A DNA stretch of 64,000 bases from Rhodoferax sp. GW822-FHT02A01 (lineage in GTDB: Bacteria; Pseudomonadota; Gammaproteobacteria; Burkholderiales; Burkholderiaceae_C): contig NZ_CP152376.1 of the NCBI RefSeq assembly GCF_038784515.1, positions 3,596,001 through 3,660,000 on the forward strand, read 5' to 3'. Position 1 is the stretch's first letter. The number at the start of each line of letters is the position of its first letter. The translations under genes were made by a program, and so were the position numbers. The notes beneath the pieces are model-generated. The model was not told where the DNA came from, made no database searches, and saw only the letters and a program-made list of their open reading frames with translations. Of the stretch, positions 38,141-47,408 are shown in pieces.

Positions 38141-39223
38141 GTGAGCGGTGTCGGGCTGACCAAGCCCTCTCTTCATCCGCGCGAAGTGCTGTTGGGTGCA
38201 CAGGGTGCCAGCGGCTTCCTGCCGGTGTGCGACCACTACAGCGGCGTGGAAGCGCGGATGAAGAAAAGCCTGCAGCTGCAGGCTGAGATGTCGGAGGAGT
38301 TCGGTGCCTGCATGTTTGACGTTACGCTGGACTGCGAAGACGGCGCCCCTGCAGGCGCTGAAGTCGAGCAAGCCCACTGCGTCGTGGTCTTGGCCAACGC
38401 TGCGTTGGCCGGATCGCGTTCGCAACATGTGAGGAATCGGGTTGGGGCGCGTCTGCATGCGGTGGACCACCCGTCTTTTGATTCGGATGTCGCCATTGTG
38501 GCTGCAGGTGCTGCAGCGTCGCTGGCCTACGTCATGATCCCCAAAGTGGAGTCGGTTGCGGACGTGGATATTGCGGTTGCGGCAATCGATGCTGCGGTAG
38601 GCGACAAACGCCAGTCCCCGTTACCACTGCATGTGCTGATTGAGTCCCCTGCAGCGGTGCAGCGCGCATTTGAAATCGCGGCCCACGCCCGGGTGGAGTC
38701 GGTCAGTTTTGGCCTCATGGACTTTGTCTCTGCGCATGGTGGTGCGATTCCATCCACGGCAATGGGCGTGCGCAGCGATCAGGACGCGGTGACGCTGGAC
38801 CAGTTCCATCACCCTTTGGTGGTGCGTGCCAAGCTGGAAATCGCCTCGGCGTGCCATGCCTCTGGAAAGGTTCCGTCGCACTGCGTGGTGACCGAGTTTC
38901 GCGACCGCAGGGCGTTGGAACAGGCGGCGCGCGTGGCGGCGAACGCTTTTGGCTATACGCGCATGTGGAGCATTCATCCCGACCAGATCCGACCGATTCT
39001 CAAGGCCTTTTCGCCGACTGAAGCAGAAGTGGAACTGGCATGCAACATCGTTCTGGAAGCCGCGCGTCAGGAATGGGCGCCGATCTCCATGGCAGGAAAG
39101 TTGCATGACCGCGCCAGCTATAGGTACTTCTGGCAGTTGCTAGAGCGAGCAAACCAGACGGGGTGTACTCTGCCAGACGAGATGCATGCCTATTTTTCGA
39201 CCGATTTGTCGCTTGCCAGCTGA
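38141..39223 (+). CDS. HpcH/HpaI-CitE-family lyase
   Basis: 360 residues, TIM-barrel lyase of the CitE/malyl-CoA lyase group: the metal-site acid is in [14 protein letters not shown], the second acid region in [12 protein letters not shown], and the motif [11 protein letters not shown] is typical. The start is GTG at 38141. Relatives cleave or form C-C bonds of CoA esters such as malyl-CoA or citramalyl-CoA; the substrate here is not readable. It is set between mdh and acnB, which suggests an organic-acid role. Only 56 bases separate it from acnB. Confidence 0.82.
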   Translation: MSGVGLTKPSLHPREVLLGAQGASGFLPVCDHYSGVEARMKKSLQLQAEMSEEFGACMFDVTLDCEDGAPAGAEVEQAHCVVVLANAALAGSRSQHVRNRVGARLHAVDHPSFDSDVAIVAAGAAASLAYVMIPKVESVADVDIAVAAIDAAVGDKRQSPLPLHVLIESPAAVQRAFEIAAHARVESVSFGLMDFVSAHGGAIPSTAMGVRSDQDAVTLDQFHHPLVVRAKLEIASACHASGKVPSHCVVTEFRDRRALEQAARVAANAFGYTRMWSIHPDQIRPILKAFSPTEAEVELACNIVLEAARQEWAPISMAGKLHDRASYRYFWQLLERANQTGCTLPDEMHAYFSTDLSLAS

Positions 39224-39279
39224 GTGGATGGCAGGCCACGTTAGAAACCCATTTAGTTACCAATGAAGGAGTGTCGAGT

Positions 39280-41877
39280 ATGTTGAAGTCTTACCGTGAA
39301 CATGTGGCAGAACGTGCCGCACTGGGTATTCCCCCGCTGCCGCTGTCGGCCAAGCAAACGGGCGAATTGATAGAACTCCTGAAGGCTCCGCCGGCCGGCG
39401 AAGAAGCCACATTGGTGGAACTGATCACGCATCGCGTTCCCGCCGGTGTGGATGACGCTGCCAAGGTCAAGGCCAGCTATCTGGCTGCCGTGGCCCACGG
39501 CACCGAAAAGTGTTCGCTCATCAGCCGTGAACGCGCCACCGAGTTGCTGGGCACCATGCTGGGCGGCTACAACATCAGCCCGTTGGTAGACCTGCTGGAT
39601 GACGCAGCAGTTGCTCCCCAGGCTACCGAAGGCCTCAAGAAGACTCTGCTGATGTTTGACCAGTTCCACGACGTCAAGGAAAAGGCGGACAAGGGCAATA
39701 CCTTCGCCAAGGCCGTGCTGCAAAGCTGGGCTGATGCTGAATGGTTTACCAGCCGTCCTGAAGTGCCCAAGACCATCACCGTGTCCATCTTCAAGGTCAC
39801 CGGTGAGACCAACACCGATGATCTGTCTCCCGCCCCCGACGCCTGGAGCCGCCCCGACATTCCGTTGCACGCTCTGGCCATGTTGAAGAACAAGCGCGAC
39901 GGGATTACGCCAGAAGAAGACGGCAAGCGCGGCCCCATCAAGTTCATTGAAGACCTGCGCGCCCGTGGCAACCTGGTGGCCTACGTGGGTGATGTGGTCG
40001 GTACCGGCTCTTCCCGCAAGTCCGCAACCAACTCGGTGCTTTGGTTCACTGGCGAAGACATTCCTTTTGTGCCCAACAAGCGCTTCGGCGGCGTTTGCCT
40101 GGGTACCAAAATCGCTCCCATTTTCTACAACACCATGGAAGATGCGGGCGCGCTGCCTATCGAGCTGGATGTGAGCCAGATGAACATGGGTGACGTGGTC
40201 GAGCTGCGTCCGTACGAAGGCAAGGCTTTCAAGGATGGCAAGGAAATCGCTTCTTTCCAGGTCAAGAGTGAAGTGCTGTTTGACGAAGTGCGTGCTGGCG
40301 GCCGTATCCCCCTGATCATTGGTCGGGGTCTGACCGCCAAGGCGCGTGAAGCCCTGGGCCTGAAGCCATCCACGCTGTTCCGTCTGCCACAGAATCCTGT
40401 AGATACCAAGAAAGGCTTCAGCCTGGCCCAGAAGATGGTTGGCCGTGCCTGCGGTCTGCCCGAAGGCCAAGGCGTGCGCCCCGGTACCTATTGCGAACCC
40501 AAGATGACATCGGTGGGCTCTCAGGACACGACCGGTCCGATGACCCGCGATGAGCTCAAAGACCTGGCGTGCCTGGGCTTCAGCGCAGACCTGGTGATGC
40601 AGTCCTTCTGCCACACGGCGGCGTACCCCAAGCCGGTGGACGTGAAGATGCACCACGAACTGCCTGAGTTCATCAGCACACGTGGTGGTATTTCCCTGCG
40701 TCCTGGTGACGGCGTGATCCACAGCTGGCTCAACCGCCTGCTGCTGCCCGATACCGTGGGCACCGGTGGCGACAGCCACACCCGTTTCCCCATCGGAATC
40801 AGCTTCCCGGCCGGCTCCGGTCTGGTGGCTTTTGCTGCAGCCACCGGCGTGATGCCACTGGATATGCCGGAGTCTGTGCTGGTGCGTTTCAAGGGCAAGA
40901 TGCAGCCCGGCGTTACCCTGCGCGATCTGGTCAATGCGATTCCTCTGTACGCCATCAAGTCTGGTTTGCTGACGGTTGAGAAGAAGGGCAAGAAGAACAT
41001 CTTCTCCGGCCGTATTCTGGAAATCGAAGGCCTGCCCGATCTGAAGGTGGAACAGGCATTTGAATTGTCCGATGCATCCGCAGAGCGCTCTGCCGCAGGC
41101 TGTACCGTGCACCTGAACAAGGAGCCGATCATCGAGTACATCAACAGCAACATCACCATGATGAAGTGGATGATTGCCAATGGCTACTCCGACGCCCGTA
41201 CCTTGGCTCGCCGCATCGCGGCACAGGAAGCCTGGCTGAAGAACCCCGAATTGCTCAAGGGCGACGACGATGCCGACTACGCGGCCGTCATTGAAATCGA
41301 TCTGGCCGATATCCATGAACCTATCGTGGCATGCCCCAACGATCCCGATGATGTGAAGACATTGTCGGAAGTTGCCGGCGCCAAGATCGACGAAGTGTTC
41401 ATCGGCTCCTGCATGACCAATATCGGCCACTTCCGTGCAGCGTCCAAGCTGATGGAAGGCAAGCGCGACATCCCTGTCAAGCTGTGGATTGCACCGCCCA
41501 CCAAGATGGATGCCAAGCAGCTCAGCGACGAAGGCCATTACGGCGTTCTGGGTGGAGCTGGCGCCCGCATGGAAATGCCGGGCTGCAGCCTGTGTATGGG
41601 CAACCAGGCGCAGGTGAAGGAGGGCGCTACCGTGTTCTCAACCTCCACCCGTAACTTCCCCAACCGTCTGGGCAAGAACAGCAACGTGTATCTGGGCTCC
41701 GCCGAACTGGCTGCCATCTGCTCCAAGCTGGGACGCATTCCGACCAAGGAAGAGTACCTGACCGACATGGGGGTGCTGACTGCTGCGAGCGACAAGGTGT
41801 ACCAGTACCTGAACTTTGACAAGATCAGTGACTACACTGACTCTGCTGCTACTGTGAAGGATAGTGTGACCGCCTGA
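39280..41877 (+). CDS. acnB: Aconitate hydratase B
   Basis: Isomerises citrate to isocitrate through cis-aconitate with a [4Fe-4S] cluster. 865 residues, the same length as E. coli AcnB. The N terminus ([23 protein letters not shown]) is the AcnB HEAT-like domain; swivel motif [13 protein letters not shown]; cluster cysteines in [21 protein letters not shown] and GCSLCMGNQ region. An in-frame upstream extension overlapping the previous gene is not used. A strong terminator follows. Confidence 0.98.
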   Translation: MLKSYREHVAERAALGIPPLPLSAKQTGELIELLKAPPAGEEATLVELITHRVPAGVDDAAKVKASYLAAVAHGTEKCSLISRERATELLGTMLGGYNISPLVDLLDDAAVAPQATEGLKKTLLMFDQFHDVKEKADKGNTFAKAVLQSWADAEWFTSRPEVPKTITVSIFKVTGETNTDDLSPAPDAWSRPDIPLHALAMLKNKRDGITPEEDGKRGPIKFIEDLRARGNLVAYVGDVVGTGSSRKSATNSVLWFTGEDIPFVPNKRFGGVCLGTKIAPIFYNTMEDAGALPIELDVSQMNMGDVVELRPYEGKAFKDGKEIASFQVKSEVLFDEVRAGGRIPLIIGRGLTAKAREALGLKPSTLFRLPQNPVDTKKGFSLAQKMVGRACGLPEGQGVRPGTYCEPKMTSVGSQDTTGPMTRDELKDLACLGFSADLVMQSFCHTAAYPKPVDVKMHHELPEFISTRGGISLRPGDGVIHSWLNRLLLPDTVGTGGDSHTRFPIGISFPAGSGLVAFAAATGVMPLDMPESVLVRFKGKMQPGVTLRDLVNAIPLYAIKSGLLTVEKKGKKNIFSGRILEIEGLPDLKVEQAFELSDASAERSAAGCTVHLNKEPIIEYINSNITMMKWMIANGYSDARTLARRIAAQEAWLKNPELLKGDDDADYAAVIEIDLADIHEPIVACPNDPDDVKTLSEVAGAKIDEVFIGSCMTNIGHFRAASKLMEGKRDIPVKLWIAPPTKMDAKQLSDEGHYGVLGGAGARMEMPGCSLCMGNQAQVKEGATVFSTSTRNFPNRLGKNSNVYLGSAELAAICSKLGRIPTKEEYLTDMGVLTAASDKVYQYLNFDKISDYTDSAATVKDSVTA

Positions 41878-41896
41878 TAGCGTCACATTCCGGATG

Positions 41897-41927
41897 AAGC
41901 CCTGTGGTTTTGCCACAGGGCTTTTTT
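41897..41927 (+). terminator. Terminator of acnB
   Basis: AAGCCCTGTGG (41897-41907), loop TTTTG and CCACAGGGCTT (41913-41923) form a perfect 11-bp stem followed by TTTTC, 20 bases after the stop. Confidence 0.92.
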
Positions 41928-41957
41928 CATGGTGGAGGCTGCGTTGGATAATTACGC

Positions 41958-42326
41958 ATGAACCTCATCAGCTCCATCCCCCTTTCCGTACAGGCCATTC
42001 TTCTGCTGGTTGCCAGCAATGTTTTCATGACGTTTGCCTGGTACGGGCATTTGAAGAATATGGCCAATGCGCCCTGGTACATGGCCGCCCTGGTCAGCTG
42101 GGGAATAGCGCTTTTCGAGTACCTGCTGCAGGTACCGGCCAACCGAATTGGATTTCAGCAGGCCGGCTTTCAGGTGGCTCAGCTCAAGATCATCCAGGAG
42201 GTCATCACATTGGCGGTCTTCGTGCCGTTTGCCATGGTGTACCTCAAACAACCTTTCAAGCTGGACTTTCTCTGGGCTGGTCTGTGCATGGTCGGCGCCG
42301 TTTACTTTATCTTCAGGGGCCATTGA
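41958..42326 (+). CDS. DUF486 (DMT-superfamily) small membrane protein
   Basis: 122 residues with four hydrophobic segments (about 11-28, 42-60, 75-92, 98-118), the size of half a drug/metabolite transporter. The motifs FMTFAWYGHLKN, ALFEYLLQVPANRIG and KLDFLWAGLCMVGAVYFIF are typical of DUF486. Function unknown. It lies between the acnB terminator and the phosphate-uptake genes and is probably its own unit. Confidence 0.87.
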   Translation: MNLISSIPLSVQAILLLVASNVFMTFAWYGHLKNMANAPWYMAALVSWGIALFEYLLQVPANRIGFQQAGFQVAQLKIIQEVITLAVFVPFAMVYLKQPFKLDFLWAGLCMVGAVYFIFRGH

Positions 42327-42367
42327 GATCGCAAGCGCAGGCTTCCCTGGGGCGGTTAAACTCCTGT

Positions 42368-42396
42368 CTGTAGCAATATTGTCAAATATTTGACAT
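42368..42396 (+). promoter_or_regulatory. Pho-box-like tandem repeat and palindrome before the pit genes
   Basis: Three 7-mers lie 11 bp apart with AT-rich 4-base spacers: CTGTAGC (42368), TTGTCAA (42379) and TTGACAT (42390). The 18 bases from 42379 match the Enterobacteria Pho box (CTGTCAT, spacer, CTGTCAY) at 14 positions. The same bases hold a perfect 16-bp palindrome (42380-42395), so another dimeric regulator is possible. The site lies 23 bases before the start codon; TTGACA at 42390-42395 also matches a -35. Confidence 0.5.
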
Positions 42397-42418
42397 ATTT
42401 TTCTGTCAGGAGTTATTG

Positions 42419-43066
42419 ATGCTGTTTGGAAAGCTTTTGCCCCGTGAGGGCAATTTTTTTGAAATGTTCAATCAGCATGCAGATCGCATTGTTGAGGCAG
42501 CCCAGGCTTTCTCCAAGCTGGTTGCGAACTACAGTGACCTGAGTCTGCGGGACAAGTACAACCAGGAGGTGGATAACGCCGAGCGCGCCGCCGACCGCGT
42601 CACGCATGAATGCAACAAGGCCATTCACGTGACCTTCATCACGCCGATTGACCGCGAGCAGATCCACTCGCTGATCAACACCATGGATGACGTGGCGGAT
42701 CTGATCCAGGACTCCGCTGAAACCATGGCTTTGTACGACGTGCGCCACATGACGGAAGAAATCGTACGTCTTACCGATTTGAGCGTGAAGTGCTGCGAAC
42801 GCCTGCGCGACGTGGTCAAGTTGTTGGAGCATATTGCCGATCAGTCCACGGCCGAGGCGGCACTGAAGACCTGTGAAGAAATCGACCGCCTGGAGTCTGA
42901 TGCCGACCGTGTCATGCGCACGGCCATGAGCAAACTGTTTCGCGAAGAGCCCGATGTGCGAGAAGTCATAAAGCTCAAGGCCATCTACGAGCTGCTGGAA
43001 ACCATCACCGACAAATGTGAAGACGTGGCCAATGTGATCGAGGGCATCATCCTCGAAAACTCCTGA
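42419..43066 (+). CDS. DUF47/PhoU-like accessory protein of the phosphate transporter
   Basis: 215 residues, all-helical, DUF47 family (PhoU-related): LPREGNFFEMFNQHADRIVE at the start, then repeated acidic and Asp/His-rich helices (TPIDREQIHSLINTMDDVAD, EIDRLESDADRVMR) that probably bind metal. These proteins are usually encoded directly before a PiT transporter and modulate it. The ATG at 42419 is used rather than a TTG one codon earlier. AGGAG lies 9 bases upstream. A Pho-box-like site precedes it. Confidence 0.93.
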   Translation: MLFGKLLPREGNFFEMFNQHADRIVEAAQAFSKLVANYSDLSLRDKYNQEVDNAERAADRVTHECNKAIHVTFITPIDREQIHSLINTMDDVADLIQDSAETMALYDVRHMTEEIVRLTDLSVKCCERLRDVVKLLEHIADQSTAEAALKTCEEIDRLESDADRVMRTAMSKLFREEPDVREVIKLKAIYELLETITDKCEDVANVIEGIILENS

Positions 43067-43088
43067 CCCTCCAAGCGGATTTCAGGTC

Positions 43089-44099
43089 ATGGAACATGTA
43101 CAGACAGCCCTTTGGGTGGTGATGCTGCTGGTTGCGCTGGCGTTTATTTTCGACTTCATGAACGGTTTTCACGATGCGGCCAACTCCATTGCTACCGTCG
43201 TTTCCACCGGTGTTTTGAAGCCGGGTCAGGCCATTCTGTTTGCGGCCTTCTTCAACTTTGTGGCGATTTTCGTATTCCACCTGAGTGTGGCGGCCACAGT
43301 GGGTAAAGGCATTGTGCAACCCGGTGTGGTGGATACCCATGTGGTGTTCGGCGCATTGGTGGGCGCCATCAGTTGGAATGTCATCACTTGGTATTACGGA
43401 ATTCCCAGCAGTTCTTCACATGCGCTGATCGGCGGCATTGTGGGAGCAGTGATTGGAAAATCGGGTGCTGGTTCTCTGGTGGCAGCCGGCATCTGGAAGA
43501 CCGTGGTGTTCATTTTTGTGTCGCCCCTGCTGGGATTTGTTCTGGGCTCGTTGATGATGGTCATAGTGGCCTGGACCTTCAGGCGCATGCGGCCTTCGAA
43601 AATCGACAAGTGGTTCCGCCGGTTGCAGCTGATTTCGGCTGGTGCCTATAGCCTGGGCCACGGCGGCAACGATGCACAGAAGACCATTGGCATTATCTGG
43701 ATGCTGCTGATCGCAACTGGTTATGTTTCAGCCACCGATACCTCGCCTCCCACTTGGGCCATTGTGTGCTGCTACATGGCCATTGGTGCCGGCACCATGT
43801 TCGGTGGATGGCGCATCGTCAAGACCATGGGTCAGAAGATCACCAAACTCAAACCGGTAGGCGGCTTCTGCGCCGAAACCGGTGGGGCGCTGACATTGTT
43901 CCTGGCCACCGCCATTGGCGTGCCGGTGTCCACCACCCACACCATCACTGGAGCCATTGTTGGTGTGGGCTCCACCCAGCGTGCCAGCGCCGTGCGTTGG
44001 GGTGTGGCTGGCAACATCGTGTGGGCCTGGGTGCTCACCATTCCCGCCAGCGCATTTGTGGCAGCGATTGCTTACTGGATCAGCCTGCAGGTATTCTGA
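43089..44099 (+). CDS. pit: Low-affinity inorganic phosphate transporter (PiT family)
   Basis: Inner-membrane metal-phosphate/proton symporter. 336 residues, about ten membrane segments, with both PiT signature repeats: FDFMNGFHDAANSIAT near residue 21-36 and the later SLGHGGNDAQKTIG, plus PSSSSHAL and VPVSTTHT loops. It is 22 bases after its DUF47 partner. The 3' end overlaps the convergent TM2-like gene by 20 bases. Confidence 0.95.
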   Translation: MEHVQTALWVVMLLVALAFIFDFMNGFHDAANSIATVVSTGVLKPGQAILFAAFFNFVAIFVFHLSVAATVGKGIVQPGVVDTHVVFGALVGAISWNVITWYYGIPSSSSHALIGGIVGAVIGKSGAGSLVAAGIWKTVVFIFVSPLLGFVLGSLMMVIVAWTFRRMRPSKIDKWFRRLQLISAGAYSLGHGGNDAQKTIGIIWMLLIATGYVSATDTSPPTWAIVCCYMAIGAGTMFGGWRIVKTMGQKITKLKPVGGFCAETGGALTLFLATAIGVPVSTTHTITGAIVGVGSTQRASAVRWGVAGNIVWAWVLTIPASAFVAAIAYWISLQVF

Positions 44100-44553
44100 A
44101 GCTGGCTGAGGAGGCTGTCTTTCCAGCATCCTCTGCCTGGTATTCAAAGTAGCGCTGGAAGCTGAAGGCAATGCTCGACAGCAACACTGTGGCTCCCAGC
44201 AGCAATGCCACAATTACGCCGGCAACCGTGAGCCAGCCGGATTGACCAGCCGGGTCAGTGGTTTCCAATCCCGGGTTGAAGCGCGTATTCCACTTTTCCG
44301 ACTCCATCAGGCCGTACATGATGGCGGTCAGGGACGTGACCGCGACGCTCAACCCAATCCAGGGTATCAATAGCCAGCTCAGGTGGTCGTCTAGTCCCAG
44401 TTCACGGGCGCGCATGACGCCATAGCCACCAACCAGCGTGGGCAGCAACAACGTCCAGGACAGGCGATCGAAACGCCCTGCGGTATAAAGTCTGTGCAGG
44501 CCCAAGGGACCGGCAACCAAGGTGAGCCAGACTGCAATGGTTTTGTTTCTCAT
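44080..44553 (-). CDS. TM2-like small membrane protein
   Basis: 157 residues, with four hydrophobic stretches (about 7-19, 35-48, 61-82, 107-130). The start MRNKTIAVWLTLVAGPLGLHRLYTAG resembles the TM2 domain pattern (G-hG-HRFY-G). No function can be named. Its ATG overlaps the stop of the GNAT gene, and its 3' end overlaps pit by 20 bases on the opposite strand. Moderately sure that it is a real gene because of the coupling. Confidence 0.72.
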   Translation of the reverse strand: MRNKTIAVWLTLVAGPLGLHRLYTAGRFDRLSWTLLLPTLVGGYGVMRARELGLDDHLSWLLIPWIGLSVAVTSLTAIMYGLMESEKWNTRFNPGLETTDPAGQSGWLTVAGVIVALLLGATVLLSSIAFSFQRYFEYQAEDAGKTASSASFRIPAG

Positions 44554-45074
44554 GGCGCGGGCGCCGTGCTGTCGCCCAATCCCAGGCTGCGCTCCATCAG
44601 AACCACATCCAGCCAGCGATCAAATTTCCAGCCACAACTGCGCATCACGCCTATGTGGGTGAAACCGCAATTGCGGTGCACGCCAATGGAGCCCAAATTT
44701 TGTGAGTCACCAATGACCGCCAGCATTTTGCGTACACCCGCACGCTCTGCCTGCGCCATCAGTTCGGTCAGCAGCAAACGCCCGTAGCCCTTGCCTGCGG
44801 CGTCCGGGGCTAGGTAAATGGAGTCTTCCGCAGAGAAGCGATAGGCCGGGCGCGGCTTGAACCAGTTGCAATAGGCAAAGCCCCGAACGATGGAGTTTTC
44901 TTCCAAAACCAGATAGGGCAGATTCCTGGCGAGGACATCGGCCCGGCGTCCTGCCATTTCCTTTTCTTCAGGGGGTGTGGTCTCGAAAGTGCCGGTTCCA
45001 TTCAGCACGTGATGGCGGTAAATGGCCGTGATGACAGGTATGTCGTTCTCGGTAGCGGGTCGAATGGTGGTCAT
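44550..45074 (-). CDS. GNAT-family N-acetyltransferase
   Basis: 174 residues, GNAT fold with the acetyl-CoA loop APDAAGKGYGRLLL. The opening TTIRPATENDIPVITAIYRHH and GFTHIGVMRSCGWKFDRWLD are like the phosphinothricin acetyltransferase (Pat/Bar-like) group, but many such proteins act on other amines or amino acids. The ATG at 45074 is used; a GTG two codons upstream is possible. It is divergent from rpsP; the rpsP -10 hexamer begins 16 bases beyond this start. Confidence 0.88.
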   Translation of the reverse strand: MTTIRPATENDIPVITAIYRHHVLNGTGTFETTPPEEKEMAGRRADVLARNLPYLVLEENSIVRGFAYCNWFKPRPAYRFSAEDSIYLAPDAAGKGYGRLLLTELMAQAERAGVRKMLAVIGDSQNLGSIGVHRNCGFTHIGVMRSCGWKFDRWLDVVLMERSLGLGDSTAPAP

Positions 45075-45089
45075 GAACACAGAAAAAGA

Positions 45090-45133
45090 TATAATGGAAG
45101 GCTATTCGAAGTGTCACTGGCCGGGTGGCCAGT
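45090..45133 (+). promoter_or_regulatory. rpsP promoter and leader hairpin
   Basis: TATAAT (45090-45095) is a perfect -10; no good -35 is visible. The leader then holds the hairpin ACTGGCC-GGGT-GGCCAGT (45116-45133), about 65 bases before rpsP. A similar CTGGCC/GGCCAG symmetry lies in the rplS leader. Confidence 0.55.
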
Positions 45134-45196
45134 TGCGTGTCTCAAACTTTGAATTTATTGGCCGGATATTTTTGTCGGTCACCCAAAGGATAAACC

Positions 45197-45448
45197 ATGG
45201 TCGTCATTCGACTCTCTCGCGGTGGTGCAAAAGCACGCCCATTCTTCAACATTGTTGTGGCAGACAAGCGCACCCGTCGTGACGGACGCTTCATCGAGCG
45301 CATCGGTTTTTACAACCCGATCGCCACTGCCAACGAGGAAAGCATCCGCATTGCGCAGGATCGCCTGACCTACTGGCGCGGTGTGGGTGCGCAAGCTTCC
45401 CCTACGGTGGAACGCCTGATCCTCCAAGCTGCCAAAAAAGCAGCTTGA
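45197..45448 (+). CDS. rpsP: 30S ribosomal protein S16
   Basis: 83 residues; [20 protein letters not shown] and the later IGFYNPIA are the S16 signature. AAAGGA precedes the ATG by 7 bases. First gene of the conserved rpsP-rimM-trmD-rplS operon. Confidence 0.98.
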   Translation: MVVIRLSRGGAKARPFFNIVVADKRTRRDGRFIERIGFYNPIATANEESIRIAQDRLTYWRGVGAQASPTVERLILQAAKKAA

Positions 45449-45476
45449 TGTCGCCTGAGAATGGGGGTGTCGTTTG

Positions 45477-46070
45477 ATGCCCTCGTTTTCCACTCCTCCA
45501 CGCCCCATGCTTGCCGGACTCGAATCTGCTGAAATGCCAGCAGATGCCATCGAGGTGGGAAGAATTGCGGATGCGTGGGGTATCAAGGGCTGGTTCAAGG
45601 TATTGCCCTATAGCGCAGACCCGGAAGCGCTGTTCTCCTCCAAGCGTTGGTTTTTGTTGCCCACAGAAAAAGGTGCCAAAACCTTTGAGGGGTGCGTACG
45701 CTTGGTCATCAAAGAAGCCAAGGAGCACTCGGACTCCGTCGTAGCGTCGGCGCAGGATGTGCCGGACCGCACCGCTGCGGAGGCCTTGCGTGGCGCACGC
45801 ATATTTGTTCCCCGCGCCAGTTTCCCCACGGCAGCTGCCGATGAGTATTACTGGGTAGATTTGCTGGGTCTGGATGTCGTCAATCGCCAGGATGAGCCAC
45901 TGGGAACCGTGCGCGAACTGTTGTCGACCGGACCACAAACCGTGCTGGTGCTGGAATACCTGGAAGAAGGCAAACCCAAGGAACGCATGATTCCCTTTGT
46001 GTCGGCCTATGTAGATGATGTGGATCTGTCAGCACGGCGCATCCGTGTCGACTGGCAGACTGACTACTGA
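45477..46070 (+). CDS. rimM: Ribosome maturation factor RimM
   Basis: Assists 30S head assembly by binding S19. 197 residues with an N-terminal RimM domain (IEVGRIADAWGIKGWFKVLP) and a C-terminal PRC-barrel (about 115-195, EYYWVDLLGLDVVNRQDEPL). There is an extra N-terminal tail of about 25 residues before the conserved start; an internal start is possible. Gap of 28 bases from rpsP and 10 to trmD. Confidence 0.95.
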   Translation: MPSFSTPPRPMLAGLESAEMPADAIEVGRIADAWGIKGWFKVLPYSADPEALFSSKRWFLLPTEKGAKTFEGCVRLVIKEAKEHSDSVVASAQDVPDRTAAEALRGARIFVPRASFPTAAADEYYWVDLLGLDVVNRQDEPLGTVRELLSTGPQTVLVLEYLEEGKPKERMIPFVSAYVDDVDLSARRIRVDWQTDY

Positions 46071-46080
46071 CGTTCAGCCC

Positions 46081-46839
46081 ATGCGCTTTGACGTCATCAC
46101 GCTCTTTCCCGAACTGTTCGCGCCCTTACTGACCACAGGCATCACACGTCGCGCCTTTGAGTCTGGGCAAGTGGATGTACAGCTGACCAATCCCCGGGAT
46201 TTTGCAGAAGGCGCCTATCGGCGTGTCGATGACCGCCCCTTTGGTGGCGGGCCTGGCATGGTCATGATGGCCGAGCCGCTTGCACAAACCCTGTCTCACA
46301 TTCGCGAGCAACGCCAGACCCAGGCTCCGGTGGTCCTTTTTTCACCTATTGGCAAGGTTCTGGACCACGCGCTGGTGTCCGAGTTTGCTACCGGAGAAGG
46401 CGCCATTCTGCTGTGTGGCCGCTACGAAGGGCTGGACCAACGGTTCATCGATGCCCATGTGGACATGCAGGTAAGTCTGGGTGACTTTGTGCTGTCGGGC
46501 GGTGAAATTGCGGCCATGGCACTCCTGGATGCCGTTGCCCGGCTGCAGCCAGGAGTCTTGGGCGACCCCATGAGCCATCACCAGGACAGCTTCAACCCCG
46601 CGCTGGACGGGTTGCTGGATTGTCCCCATTACACCCGCCCTGAAGTCTGGGGTGGTGTAGCGGTTCCTGAAATTCTGCTGTCTGGCCACCATGTCAACAT
46701 CGAGCGTTGGCGCCGTGAAAAGCGTCTTGCCCTGACAGCGCGCAATCGTCCCGATCTCCTGGTGCGGGCCCGCTCGGAGGGTCGCCTCACACCGCAGGAC
46801 GAGCAATACCTTTCCAAGGTGTCACCAAGCTTGCTATAA
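46081..46839 (+). CDS. trmD: tRNA (guanine-N1)-methyltransferase
   Basis: Methylates G37 of tRNA. 252 residues. SPOUT-class knot motifs: MRFDVITLFPELFAP start, LLCGRYEGLDQRF, and SLGDFVLSGGE. An in-frame extension upstream into rimM is rejected because the ATG at 46081 matches the family start. The promoter of rplS overlaps its 3' end. Confidence 0.97.
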   Translation: MRFDVITLFPELFAPLLTTGITRRAFESGQVDVQLTNPRDFAEGAYRRVDDRPFGGGPGMVMMAEPLAQTLSHIREQRQTQAPVVLFSPIGKVLDHALVSEFATGEGAILLCGRYEGLDQRFIDAHVDMQVSLGDFVLSGGEIAAMALLDAVARLQPGVLGDPMSHHQDSFNPALDGLLDCPHYTRPEVWGGVAVPEILLSGHHVNIERWRREKRLALTARNRPDLLVRARSEGRLTPQDEQYLSKVSPSLL

Positions 46840-46870
46840 TGGCAGGCTAACCGATCCTCTGGCCGGCCAG
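46832..46870 (+). promoter_or_regulatory. Internal rplS promoter and leader palindrome
   Basis: TGCTATAAT (46832-46840) is an extended -10 with a perfect core (46835-46840); the hexamer 17 bp upstream is TTCCAA. It lies across the trmD stop. The leader then holds the 12-bp palindrome CTGGCCGGCCAG (46859-46870) before the AAGGAAAG ribosome site. Confidence 0.55.
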
Positions 46871-46892
46871 GCATGCTTTCATAAGGAAAGCC

Positions 46893-47318
46893 ATGATTGT
46901 CATCAATCCCGATGACGGCGCGTCCAAGATCCTGAAGGAAACCATGGCCAACATCATTCAAGCACTCGAGCAGGAAGAAATCGCCCGTCTCGGAAAAACC
47001 ATCCCCGACTTTGCTCCCGGTGACACCGTAGTCGTTAACGTCAACGTGGTTGAAGGCAACCGCAAGCGCGTCCAGGCCTATGAAGGCGTCGTGATTGCCA
47101 AGCGCAACCGCGGTCTGAACAGCGGCTTTATCGTCCGCAAGATCTCCAGCGGCGAAGGCGTGGAGCGTACGTTCCAAACCTACAGCCCGCTGATTGCCAG
47201 CATCGAAGTCAAACGCCGTGGTGACGTGCGCCGCGCCAAGCTGTACTACCTCCGTGACCGTAGCGGCAAGTCTGCACGTATCAAGGAAAAGCTGCCAGCC
47301 AAGAAGACTGCCGCATAA
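46893..47318 (+). CDS. rplS: 50S ribosomal protein L19
   Basis: 141 residues. The L19 core [39 protein letters not shown], and [15 protein letters not shown] end ([20 protein letters not shown]) are present. The N terminus has an extra segment of about 20 residues ([20 protein letters not shown]) before the usual start, so an internal ATG at 46944 could be the true start; the ribosome site favours 46893. Confidence 0.95.
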   Translation: MIVINPDDGASKILKETMANIIQALEQEEIARLGKTIPDFAPGDTVVVNVNVVEGNRKRVQAYEGVVIAKRNRGLNSGFIVRKISSGEGVERTFQTYSPLIASIEVKRRGDVRRAKLYYLRDRSGKSARIKEKLPAKKTAA

Positions 47319-47340
47319 ATCTGCGACGCTGTCTTTTGGT

Positions 47341-47376
47341 AAACCGCCCCGGCTCAACGCTGCGGCGGTTTTTTTA
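47341..47376 (+). terminator. Terminator of the rpsP-rplS operon
   Basis: AAACCGCC (47341-47348) and GGCGGTTT (47364-47371) form an 8-bp stem with a 15-base loop, followed by a run of T to 47375. Confidence 0.88.
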
Positions 47377-47408
47377 CGACCGGCACCTCTAACAACCCAT
47401 CCGTTCAC

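Noticed and set aside
39253-41538. 761-codon open frame on the minus strand opposite acnB
   Set aside because: Antisense shadow of a highly conserved gene; no motif and no ribosome site.
43089-44553. 20-base overlap of pit and the TM2-like gene as a sign of a wrong call
   Set aside because: Both ends fit: pit ends at a normal family length, and the minus-strand gene is coupled to the GNAT gene by ATGA. Short convergent overlaps are common in compact genomes.
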